Source: Firmicutes bacterium CAG:449
GTDB taxonomy: Bacteria; Bacillota_I; Bacilli_A; RFN20; CAG-449
Reading direction: 5' to 3'
DNA length: 7,867 bases
NCBI GenBank assembly: GCA_000432895.1
Contig: FR889440.1
Coordinates: 19,316 to 27,182 of the forward strand
Positions within the stretch are counted from its first letter, which is position 1. Each line of letters starts with the position of its first letter. Of the stretch, positions 1 through 5,812 are shown piece by piece. Below the pieces are notes generated by a model, which worked only from the letters and a program-made list of their open reading frames with translations, did no database searches and had not been told where the DNA came from. A program made the translations under genes and the position numbers.

Positions 1-1
1 C

Positions 2-580
2 TCTTTAGTAGAGGCTAGTGATAAAGTAGCAAACACAGCTTCTGTATATGAAGCATTTTTAAAGACAGTTAAATTAAGTGCAACTAAAGAAATAAAAATT
101 GAACCATTAAAATTGAATGTTGTGGATAAAAAAGCATCTTATTTTGCTTGTAATGAAGATGCTTCTTATTTAATTAATCATATCAGTGGAGATGTTTTAT
201 ATTTAGATCCACCTTATAATTCACGTAAATATGATACTAATTACCATATTTTAGAAACGATTGCTTTATATGATCATCCTCATATTAAAGGTAAAACAGG
301 TGTTAGAACTGAAGAAATTAAAAAATCAAAATTTTGTAGTAAAAAAGAAGCTAGTAGCGCTTTAGAAGATATTGTTTCTAAAGCAAAATTTGATTATATT
401 TTATTAAGCTATAATGATGAAGGAATTATCTCATTAGAAGAAATTAAAAATATTTTCTCTAAATATGGCGAATATTCTTGTTATGAAAAAAAACATCGTC
501 GATTTAAAGCAGATTCGAAAAGAAATTACACTAAAGATTATACTATTGAATATATTCATTGCTTAAAAAAACATAATTAA
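2..580 (+). CDS. D12-class N6-adenine DNA methyltransferase, C-terminal part (5' end outside window)
   Basis: This enzyme transfers a methyl group from S-adenosylmethionine to the N6 of adenine in a specific DNA sequence. The frame is open from base 2 to the TAA at 578-580 (192 codons), so the true start lies upstream; the in-frame TTG at 113 is not a credible start. The catalytic motif DPPY is at 206-217, inside the context LYLDPPYNSRKYD that is typical of D12 (Dam/FokI-like) methylases. Further on, LLSYNDEG (bases 404-427) followed by a short helix is also characteristic of this family, as is the stretch VEASDKVANTASVYEAFLK near the window edge. The AdoMet-binding FxGxG motif and most of the target-recognition region would be upstream. 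The recognition sequence cannot be read from this fragment. No restriction endonuclease follows, because the next feature is a tRNA; a partner could lie upstream. The family call is strong, but orphan versus restriction-modification is open. Confidence 0.88.
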   Translation, partial: SLVEASDKVANTASVYEAFLKTVKLSATKEIKIEPLKLNVVDKKASYFACNEDASYLINHISGDVLYLDPPYNSRKYDTNYHILETIALYDHPHIKGKTGVRTEEIKKSKFCSKKEASSALEDIVSKAKFDYILLSYNDEGIISLEEIKNIFSKYGEYSCYEKKHRRFKADSKRNYTKDYTIEYIHCLKKHN

Positions 581-634
581 AAAGTTAGATTGTTATTATA
601 GGTAACATTTAATTAAAAAAATATAAAAAAATAC

Positions 635-663
635 TTGCATTAATAAATTTGTTTCCTTATAAT
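635..663 (+). promoter_or_regulatory. Sigma-70 promoter of the tRNA-Gly gene
   Basis: A -35 element TTGCAT (635-640) and a perfect -10 element TATAAT (658-663) are separated by exactly 17 bp. Transcription would begin near 670, about 19 nt before the mature tRNA. This is the best vegetative promoter in the window and shows what the housekeeping sigma factor of this organism recognises. Confidence 0.85.
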
Positions 664-688
664 AACAAATGCTAACAGCGAATCAGTT

Positions 689-762
689 GCGAGCGTAGTT
701 CAGTGGTAGAACACAACCTTGCCAAGGTTGCTATGCGGGTTCGATTCCCGTCGCTCGCTCCA
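689..762 (+). tRNA. tRNA-Gly, anticodon GCC
   Basis: A full 74-nt cloverleaf can be folded by hand. The acceptor stem GCGAGCG (689-695) pairs with CGCTCGC (752-758). The D stem is GTTC/GAAC with loop AGTGGTA (702-708). The anticodon stem is CAACC/GGTTG around the loop TTGCCAA, with anticodon GCC at 721-723. The variable loop is CTAT. The T stem is GCGGG/CCCGT around TTCGATT (740-746). The discriminator is T and the CCA tail is encoded (760-762). GCC decodes GGC and GGU glycine codons. It sits alone between its own promoter and terminator. The stems are GC-rich compared with the surrounding AT-rich DNA, as expected for a structural RNA. Confidence 0.97.
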
Positions 763-773
763 TTAATTAATAG

Positions 774-802
774 AAGATGATATTAAAGTATCATTTTTTT
801 TT
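774..802 (+). terminator. Intrinsic terminator after tRNA-Gly
   Basis: A hairpin with arms ATGATA (777-782) and TATCAT (789-794) around a 6-nt loop can be extended by three weaker pairs at its base. It runs directly into an uninterrupted T tract (794-802). The stem is AT-rich but well placed, 12 nt after the tRNA CCA end, so the tRNA is probably a single-gene transcript. Confidence 0.75.
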
Positions 803-885
803 GCAAAAAATTAGTATAAATTATAATATTTTTTATGTTAAATATACGAAAAATTATATTATTTATTAAAATAAAAATGTAAAAT
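801..885 (+). promoter_or_regulatory. Candidate promoters for the CHR/YjbR operon
   Basis: Two possibilities are visible. One is TTGCAA (801-806) with TATAAT (822-827), a 15-bp spacing that is short, giving a leader of roughly 60 nt. The other is a -10-like TAAAAT (880-885) just after a TG, ending 6 nt before the ATG at 892, which would give a leaderless message; its -35 (TATTAT around 857) is poor. No Shine-Dalgarno sequence precedes the ATG, which favours the second, but base composition makes such hexamers common here. Confidence 0.35.
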
Positions 886-891
886 TAAATT

Positions 892-1455
892 ATGAAAAAA
901 TATTTGAATTTATTTTTTACAATGTTAAAAATTGGACTATTCACTTTTGGAGGTGGATATGCCATGGTTGCTTTATTAGAAAATGAATTTGTAAAGAAAA
1001 AGAAATGGATTAATGAAGATGAATTTTCTAATATGATTGCAATTTCTGAATCTACTCCAGGACCAATGGCTATTAATTCTGCAACATATATTGGATACAA
1101 AACTTTAGGATTTTTTGGATCTTTAATTTCAACGATTGCAGTTTGTATTCCTTCATTCATAATTATTTATATTATTTCTTTTTTTCTTGATAAATTTTTA
1201 ACATATAAATTAATTTCTTGTGCATTTAAGGGTGTACAAGTTGCAGTAATATACTTGATTTTTTCTTCAGGCATTAAAATGTTTTTTAAAATGGAAAAAA
1301 ATATATTTAATATAATTGTATTTTTAATTGTATTAATTCTTATGATTGTATTTTCTTTATTTGCTATTAATTTCTCGACTATATTTATAATTTTAATTTG
1401 TGGAGCTATTGGAGTTTGTTTTTATCTAATTTTTTTAACGAGGAAAAATAAATGA
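892..1455 (+). CDS. Short-chain chromate transporter (CHR) family protein, first of a pair
   Basis: This is a single-domain CHR membrane protein of 187 residues, the usual size of the short-chain form; long ChrA proteins fuse two such domains. Family signatures are FTFGGGYAM (residues 17-25), a tryptophan at 39 and ISESTPGPMAINSATYIG (51-68). The rest is a series of hydrophobic segments at roughly 72-99, 106-130, 139-160 and 162-182, ending in a basic tail (RKNK). Known members export chromate, probably as a sulfate-like oxyanion, but in most gut anaerobes the physiological substrate is not established. The stop codon overlaps the next gene's start as ATGA, so translation is probably coupled and the two proteins are expected to form a heteromer. 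There is no Shine-Dalgarno sequence before the ATG at 892; the nearby ATG at 877 is followed at once by TAA. Family assignment is firm, substrate is inferred. Confidence 0.9.
   Translation: MKKYLNLFFTMLKIGLFTFGGGYAMVALLENEFVKKKKWINEDEFSNMIAISESTPGPMAINSATYIGYKTLGFFGSLISTIAVCIPSFIIIYIISFFLDKFLTYKLISCAFKGVQVAVIYLIFSSGIKMFFKMEKNIFNIIVFLIVLILMIVFSLFAINFSTIFIILICGAIGVCFYLIFLTRKNK
1440..1443 (+). promoter_or_regulatory. Shine-Dalgarno site of the second CHR gene
   Basis: GAGG lies 8 nt before the ATG at 1452, inside the end of the first CHR gene. It supports independent or coupled initiation on the second gene and contrasts with the absence of such a site before the first gene. Confidence 0.6.
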
Positions 1456-2024
1456 TTTATTGGAAATTATTTTTAACTTTTTTAGAAATTGGTGCAGTAT
1501 GTTTTGGTGGTGGCTATGGAATGATTTCTTTAATAAGAGAAAAAGTCTTATTGAATGGATGGCTCACTGAAGAAGAAATTTTAAATATGATAGCAATTTC
1601 TGAATCTACTCCAGGACCTCTAGCTGTAAATATGGCAACATTTATTGGAAATAGTCAAGGCGGATTATTAGGTGCGTTTTTAGCAACGTTTGGTGTTGTG
1701 CTTCCTTCTTTTATTGTTATTTTACTTATTGCATCATTAATTAATAATTTATTAAAATATAAGGGAGTTAAAGCGTTTTTAAGTGGTATTAAACCATGTG
1801 TTATTGCTTTGATAGTTGCAACTGCAGTTACAACATTCTTATCTATTATATTTAATATTAAGACAATTGATAGCAATGCTTCTTTTAATTATAAAGGTTT
1901 AATAATTTTACTAATAATTATTTTTATAGATTTGCTATTTAATTATAAAATAAATAAAAAAATTTCACCAATTGCTTTAATTATTTTGTCAGCAATACTA
2001 GGAATTGTATTTTATTCATTATGA
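1452..2024 (+). CDS. Short-chain chromate transporter (CHR) family protein, second of a pair
   Basis: This 190-residue single-domain CHR protein is clearly homologous to the one before it. It shares CFGGGYGM (residues 17-24) and ESTPGPLAVNMATFIG (51-66) in the same positions, and the stretch from the IAIS motif through TPGP is nearly identical between the two. Hydrophobic segments fill about 70-100, 112-133, 148-165 and 172-189. In Bacillus subtilis, paired short CHR proteins are known to be needed together and to have opposite membrane topologies; the same arrangement is inferred here. The start overlaps the upstream TGA (ATGA at 1452-1455) and has the GAGG site. The TGA stop is followed after 6 nt, in the same reading frame, by the start of the YjbR-family gene. 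Substrate (chromate, sulfate or another anion) cannot be read from the sequence. Confidence 0.9.
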   Translation: MIYWKLFLTFLEIGAVCFGGGYGMISLIREKVLLNGWLTEEEILNMIAISESTPGPLAVNMATFIGNSQGGLLGAFLATFGVVLPSFIVILLIASLINNLLKYKGVKAFLSGIKPCVIALIVATAVTTFLSIIFNIKTIDSNASFNYKGLIILLIIIFIDLLFNYKINKKISPIALIILSAILGIVFYSL

Positions 2025-2030
2025 GTTATT

Positions 2031-2681
2031 ATGTATTCGTTAGGCGCTTTTTTTGTTAATTATCAAGTTGACTATGGAAAATTAAAAGAATATGGATTCA
2101 TTATAGAAAATAATGAATATATTTTTAATAAGCAATTAAATGATAATTTAACGATGAAAATAATTATTAATAAAGATATTAGTTTATATATTTTTGATAA
2201 AGATTTTAATGATGAATGTTTAAATTATGAATTATCTTATTTAAAAAATATGTGGGTAAATTATGTTAATGATATAAAAGAAAAATGTTTTATTTTAGTA
2301 AAATATAATAATAAACAAGCACTTGAAATTGATAATTATATTAAGGAAAAATATAAAATCGATGCAGAATTTATGTTTAGTAAATTTCCACATTTTGGAG
2401 TGTATAAAATCAATAATAAATGGTTTAGTATGATTATGGACATTGATTATAGACTTATTGATAAAAATAAATCAGGACAAGTTTATGTTATTAATCTAAA
2501 AAATGATAATGTTGAGAATTTGATTAATGAAAAAGGCTTTTATAAAGCATATCACATGAATAAAAAATATTGGATTAGTATTTGTTTAGATGATAAAGTG
2601 GATATTAATAAAATATTTTCTCTTATTGATAAATCATTTGAGTTAGTTTATTTTTTAAATAAAAAACAGTTTTCTTCATGA
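2031..2681 (+). CDS. MmcQ/YjbR family protein (putative DNA-binding)
   Basis: The C-terminal half (about residues 98-212) carries the MmcQ/YjbR signature: KFPHFGVYKINNKWFSMIMD, then QVYVINLK, then GFYKAYHMNKKYWISICLDD and a final LIDKSFELV helix. The N-terminal ~95 residues (NYQVDYGKLKEYGF and IKEKCF) match the extended form common in Firmicutes, so 216 residues is full or almost full length. The family has a double-wing-like fold reminiscent of DNA-binding proteins, but its biological role is not established. The ATG at 2031 has no Shine-Dalgarno sequence and lies 6 nt after the CHR stop codon in the same frame, so expression probably depends on translation of the upstream gene. The last 34 nt overlap the end of tag on the other strand. 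Family confidence is high, function unknown. Confidence 0.85.
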   Translation: MYSLGAFFVNYQVDYGKLKEYGFIIENNEYIFNKQLNDNLTMKIIINKDISLYIFDKDFNDECLNYELSYLKNMWVNYVNDIKEKCFILVKYNNKQALEIDNYIKEKYKIDAEFMFSKFPHFGVYKINNKWFSMIMDIDYRLIDKNKSGQVYVINLKNDNVENLINEKGFYKAYHMNKKYWISICLDDKVDINKIFSLIDKSFELVYFLNKKQFSS

Positions 2682-3187
2682 GAATAAATAATACCAATAG
2701 CTTGCAAATAAGAATAAATTATAACTGAACCAACAAATTTCATTCCTCTTTTAATTAAATCTTTTGATAATTCATCTGATAGAGGGGAAGTGGTTTTATT
2801 AATTTCATAATAAACTTTATTTTTTGTAAAAGTGAGTAAATAATTATAAAAAGATCCAAATTCTAATTGGATTTTTTTAAAAATAATAGAATTGTTAATA
2901 CTTGCTTTTATTTTTAATTTATTTCTAATAATGCCTTTGTTTTGCAGTAATTCATTAATTTTATTTTCTTTATAATTGATAATTTTATTAATATCAAAAT
3001 TATCGTATGCTTTTTCAAAATTAGATCTTTTATTTAGAATACATTCCCATGATAATCCAGCTTGAAATGATTCTAAAATGAGCATTTCATAAAGATAATG
3101 TTCATCATTATTAAAAACACACCATTCTTCGTCATGATATTTTACATATAAATGATTAGATAGATTACACCATTTACATCTTTGCAT
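2648..3187 (-). CDS. tag: DNA-3-methyladenine glycosylase I
   Basis: Tag removes 3-methyladenine from alkylated DNA and starts base-excision repair in the cytoplasm. The 179-residue product aligns along its whole length with E. coli Tag (187 residues). The zinc ligands are present: Cys4, His18, His170 and Cys174. The N-terminal pattern RCKWC...YHDEEW (residues 3-22), LESFQAGLSW (38-47) with the base-pocket Glu39 and Trp47, GIIRNKLKI (85-93), and RGMKFVGS (147-154) are all family hallmarks. The start lies inside the 3' end of ogt (14-nt overlap), and the protein start MQRCKWC matches the family N-terminus, so the start is secure although no Shine-Dalgarno sequence is seen. Its 3' end overlaps the YjbR gene, and I see no terminator between them. 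Confidence 0.95.
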   Translation of the reverse strand: MQRCKWCNLSNHLYVKYHDEEWCVFNNDEHYLYEMLILESFQAGLSWECILNKRSNFEKAYDNFDINKIINYKENKINELLQNKGIIRNKLKIKASINNSIIFKKIQLEFGSFYNYLLTFTKNKVYYEINKTTSPLSDELSKDLIKRGMKFVGSVIIYSYLQAIGIIYSHEENCFLFKK

Positions 3188-3695
3188 TTTTAGGTAACTT
3201 AAATTTTGTTATATCGTGTTTTTCAATTTGTAAAAGTGCAATTTTGTTTTTTAATCCTCCTGTATATCCTACAAGATTATTATTTTGACCGATTACTCTA
3301 TGACATGGAATAATAATACAAATTGGATTAGCGCCAACTGCTCCTCCAACTGCTTGAGCGGACATTTTCTTTATATTTTTTATTTTGGCTATTTCTTTAG
3401 CAATATCATTATATGTAGTTAATTCTCCATAAGGAATTTTATTCATTATCTCAGTTACTTGTTTTCTAAAAGGAGTCAGAGTTAATTTGTATTTTGGAGT
3501 AAATGTAGGTATTTCACCTTGAAAATAGATATCAAGCCATTTTTTAGTTTCTAGAAAAATTTCTATTTCTTGATATTCTCCTTGATGTTTTTTTTCATCT
3601 TTGGTGGAAGCAAAATATAAACCTGTAAGATATTCTCCATCACTAGTTAAGATAATTTTACCTAATGGGGTAGAGTAATAATTAATGTAATTCAT
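3174..3695 (-). CDS. ogt: Methylated-DNA--protein-cysteine S-methyltransferase
   Basis: This suicide repair protein transfers the alkyl group from O6-alkylguanine (and O4-alkylthymine) to its own cysteine. At 173 residues it is the normal length for a stand-alone Ogt/MGMT. The active-site motif is IPCHRV (129-134) with acceptor Cys131, preceded by GANP with the hinge Asn123 and followed by GYTGGLKNK (143-151) and Glu158. The upstream helix-turn-helix contains PYGELTTY (89-95 region), with Tyr95 matching the conserved tyrosine. The position of the human arginine finger (Arg128, 17 residues before the cysteine) is Gln114 here. Ogt is the first gene of an operon with tag. The N-terminus NYINYYSTPLGKIIL is typical, so the ATG is right, yet there is no Shine-Dalgarno sequence and an extended -10 element lies immediately upstream. 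Confidence 0.95.
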   Translation of the reverse strand: MNYINYYSTPLGKIILTSDGEYLTGLYFASTKDEKKHQGEYQEIEIFLETKKWLDIYFQGEIPTFTPKYKLTLTPFRKQVTEIMNKIPYGELTTYNDIAKEIAKIKNIKKMSAQAVGGAVGANPICIIIPCHRVIGQNNNLVGYTGGLKNKIALLQIEKHDITKFKLPKNAKM

Positions 3696-3701
3696 AGTTA
3701 A

Positions 3702-3710
3702 ATTATATCA
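3702..3710 (-). promoter_or_regulatory. Extended -10 promoter of ogt-tag, probably leaderless
   Basis: Read on the minus strand, TGATATAAT (3710 to 3702) is a perfect extended -10 element (TG-N-TATAAT). No good -35 hexamer is found 15-19 bp upstream, which is tolerated by extended -10 promoters. The element ends 6 nt before the ATG at 3695, so transcription is predicted to start at or within a base or two of the start codon. The mRNA would then have no leader and no ribosome binding site. Confidence 0.6.
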
Positions 3711-3830
3711 TTTATATTTTTTAAATCGACATATTTTATTTGTTTTGTTGTTCATTGAAAGTATTTATTTGCTTAAAATTTACTTGTATTTAGAAACAAT
3801 AGTAATTGAATACTCGAAAAAATAGATAAT
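3711..3830. other. Intergenic spacer without recognisable content
   Basis: Between the ogt promoter and the pseudogene-like remnant I see only AT-rich sequence. There are stops in all forward frames, no convincing hairpin, no repeat and no RNA gene. Any 5' part of the decayed membrane-protein gene that once extended here is no longer readable. Confidence 0.5.
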
Positions 3831-4186
3831 AAGGTTAAATTGTTTTCAAGATTTTTTGTTTATTGTAAATATCATAATGGAATTGAGAAAATAAGTAGTG
3901 ATTAATCAAAATAGTTGAAATATTAGTATTGCGATTTATTATATGTTGTTATTATTTATTCGTTTATTAATTATTTTGTCAAAAAAATTTTACATTAATT
4001 GATTTGTTAATTATTAATTTAGTGGATAGTATTGTTTCAATTTTAACTTTGCAAAATACTTTAATTTTAGTTAATGGTGAAATGGATAATATGACTGGTT
4101 TAGTAATAATTACTAGTTTTATTTTATATGGTTTTGTTCTTTTTATAACGATATTTTCTTTTTGTCGAAATATTAAATATAAATAA
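3831..4186 (+). pseudogene. Decayed multi-pass membrane protein gene (three-frame remnant)
   Basis: Three consecutive fragments in three different forward frames look like one broken gene. From 3831 to 3902 one frame reads NKVKLFSRFF..YCKYHNGI before a TAA. From 3919 to 3987 the next frame reads IAIYYMLLLFIRLLIILSKK. From about 3992 to 4186 the third reads IINLVDSIVSILTLQNTL, then a short linker, MTGLVIITSFILYGFVLFI and a basic end CRNIKYK. From memory, a recurrent Firmicutes membrane-protein family of unknown function has the same order: a K..GIYY.S motif, then IAVYYLLL..IRFLLL, then INLV.A.VSLLTLQTA and a final helix ending in basic residues. The middle part appears deleted. The longest open piece (TTG at 4004, 60 residues) could alternatively be a small two-helix membrane protein, but its start is a TTG without a Shine-Dalgarno sequence. 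Decay is the more likely reading. Confidence 0.45.
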
Positions 4187-4191
4187 ATATT

Positions 4192-4219
4192 TTGAAATTA
4201 TTATTTTATATGTAATAAT
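4192..4219 (+). promoter_or_regulatory. Promoter of the two-component/sugar-binding operon, probably leaderless
   Basis: TTGAAA (4192-4197) and AATAAT (4214-4219) are 16 bp apart, and TG at 4211-4212 makes an extended -10 (TG-T-AATAAT). The -10 ends 6 nt before the ATG at 4226, the same distance as at ogt, and no Shine-Dalgarno sequence precedes the ATG. Transcription is therefore predicted to start at about the start codon. Confidence 0.5.
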
Positions 4220-4225
4220 AATTGT

Positions 4226-5812
4226 ATGTACAAGATAATTGTTTGTGACGATGAACGTTCAATTTTAGAAAGATTAATATCCTTAATTAATAAATTAAGT
4301 GATGATTTTGAAGTGATTGGATCTTATGAAAATGGATATGATGCGTTGGTTAATGGAATAAGTCTTGAACCAGATATTTTAATTACTGATATCAAAATGC
4401 CTTATATTGATGGAATTAATCTAATTGAACAAGCTAAAATAGAATTACCACTTCTTCAATCAATCATTATCAGTGGCTATGATTCTTTTGATTATGCAAA
4501 AAAAGGTATTGAATTAGGTGTTAATGGATATATAAGTAAACCAATTACTTTTGAAGAATTAAAAGAAGTATTATTAAAAACTAAAGAAAAATTAAATCAA
4601 GAAACAAAAGGATTAAATAATTTAAAACAGCAACTCGATACATCTAATAAAATTATTATTGAAAATGATTTAATTAGATTAATCGCTTTAAAAAATGTTC
4701 CTTTAACATTTAAAGATAAATTAATTAATGAAGGTGTGAATGTCGATTTAAAATATCAATTTATTTTGATTTTTGATAATGATTTAGAATTAGATAATCT
4801 ATCTTTAGAAGAAAATGATTTAATTAAGATGTTTGAATTAAATTACTTTCAAGAAGAATTTAAACAAATAGAATTTCATAATTTTATTTATGATAATCAA
4901 TTATGTTTTTTACTTCTTTCTAATGAAAATATTTTTATTGAAGATATTGTAAAAAAATTAAATACAATTCTTGCTAAATTACGTCGAAATAAAGATATAA
5001 ATCATAATAGTATTTCAATAGGAATTTCAGATATTCAAGAAAATAATAAGATAAATTATCGAAAAATGTTCCGTCATGCGAAAAGAGCTCTTGAATATCG
5101 AACTGTTGTTGGAAAGAATTTAGTTTTGTTATTCGAAGATGTGACCAAAAATGAAAATGATAAAGTTGGTAAAATTGATGAAAATGAATATAAAATATTA
5201 ACTTATGAATTGTCTTATGGAAGAACTGAACAAACAAAAAAAAGAGTGGAAAATTTAATTAGTTCAATTTTATCAAATGATTATATTAATTCATATTTAT
5301 TCATTTTAGGTAATATTATTGATTCACTTTTAAAAGCTTGTTTATCTTTAAAAACTTTTTATCAAGAATATATGTCACAAATTGAATTGATGAAACGTGT
5401 TTATAATTCCAAAAGTCAGCAATCTTTAATTAGTTTATTTAATGAAATAATTGATGAAATTAATAAAATAAATCAAAGCTCAAGACTATCAAGTGTCGAC
5501 AACACTTTTAATCAAATTATGAATTATATTGATTCAAATTATACTAATCCAACTTTATCTTTAGATGATATAGCAAATTCGCTTCATTATTCAGTTAGTT
5601 ATATATATAATATTTTGAAAAAGAATAATATATCTTTCAATAAATATTTAACTTCAATAAGAATGGAAAAAGCTAAAGTTTTGTTGCTTGATCCAAATAA
5701 TAAAATTATTAATATTGCTTCACAAGTGGGTTATAGTGATCCATATTACTTTTCACATTGTTTTAAGAAAGCTTTTAAGGTGAGTCCAGTTGAATATAGA
5801 AAGAAAGATTAA
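4226..5812 (+). CDS. YesN-type response regulator with AraC-family DNA-binding domain
   Basis: This 528-residue cytoplasmic transcription regulator has three parts. The receiver domain (about 1-122) has the acidic pair Asp8/Asp9, the phosphorylation site Asp55 in LITDIKMP, Ser83 and Lys105 followed by Pro106, so all phosphotransfer residues are present. A long middle region (about 130-427) includes SIGISDIQ (264 onward) and ALEYRTVVGKN (288-298), the pattern seen in the degenerate GGDEF-like linker of YesN proteins. The C-terminal AraC/XylS domain (about 428-528) has two helix-turn-helix units, LDDIANSLHYSVSYIYNILK and IINIASQVGYSDPYYFSHCF, ending in the usual SPVEYRKK. The sensor kinase gene starts inside its last 23 nt, so the two are co-translated partners. 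Targets are probably sugar-uptake genes, judged from the downstream binding lipoprotein. The start fits the canonical KIIVCDDE opening of a receiver domain. Confidence 0.93.
   Translation: MYKIIVCDDERSILERLISLINKLSDDFEVIGSYENGYDALVNGISLEPDILITDIKMPYIDGINLIEQAKIELPLLQSIIISGYDSFDYAKKGIELGVNGYISKPITFEELKEVLLKTKEKLNQETKGLNNLKQQLDTSNKIIIENDLIRLIALKNVPLTFKDKLINEGVNVDLKYQFILIFDNDLELDNLSLEENDLIKMFELNYFQEEFKQIEFHNFIYDNQLCFLLLSNENIFIEDIVKKLNTILAKLRRNKDINHNSISIGISDIQENNKINYRKMFRHAKRALEYRTVVGKNLVLLFEDVTKNENDKVGKIDENEYKILTYELSYGRTEQTKKRVENLISSILSNDYINSYLFILGNIIDSLLKACLSLKTFYQEYMSQIELMKRVYNSKSQQSLISLFNEIIDEINKINQSSRLSSVDNTFNQIMNYIDSNYTNPTLSLDDIANSLHYSVSYIYNILKKNNISFNKYLTSIRMEKAKVLLLDPNNKIINIASQVGYSDPYYFSHCFKKAFKVSPVEYRKKD
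5777..5784 (+). promoter_or_regulatory. Shine-Dalgarno site that fixes the TTG start of the histidine kinase
   Basis: AAGGTGAG lies 5 nt before the TTG at 5790, inside the regulator gene, and matches the GGTGA part of the consensus. The next ATG in frame (5859) falls inside the first membrane helix, so the TTG is the believable start. Confidence 0.65.

Noticed and set aside
113..580. TTG at 113 as the start of a 155-residue methyltransferase
   Set aside because: The frame stays open to the window edge and the upstream residues match the family, so the protein begins outside the window.
591..607. Hairpin TGTTAT/GTAACA after the methyltransferase as a terminator
   Set aside because: The stem is only 6 bp with a G-U pair and it is followed by TTTAATTA and not a T tract, so it is too weak to call.
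885..1160. 91-residue reverse-strand ORF under the first CHR gene
   Set aside because: It lies wholly antisense to a well-supported CHR gene, has no family motif, and its proline/lysine-rich stretches are what the reverse complement of the CHR motifs gives.
1655..1876. 73-residue reverse-strand ORF under the second CHR gene
   Set aside because: Antisense shadow of a confident gene with no start signal or recognisable motif.
2021..2059. ATG at 2021 overlapping the CHR stop as the YjbR start
   Set aside because: That frame ends in TAA after 12 codons, whereas the ATG at 2031 leads into the NYQVDYGKLKEYGF family N-terminus.
1453..2681. Recoding of TGA to tryptophan (Mollicutes code 4)
   Set aside because: TGA closes three genes at positions that give normal family lengths, and tryptophan is TGG where checked, so TGA is a stop.
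4974..5237. 87-residue reverse-strand ORF under the response regulator
   Set aside because: Its Phe/His/Leu-rich composition is the complement of AT-rich coding sequence, and it overlaps the conserved SIGIS/ALEYR region of the regulator.
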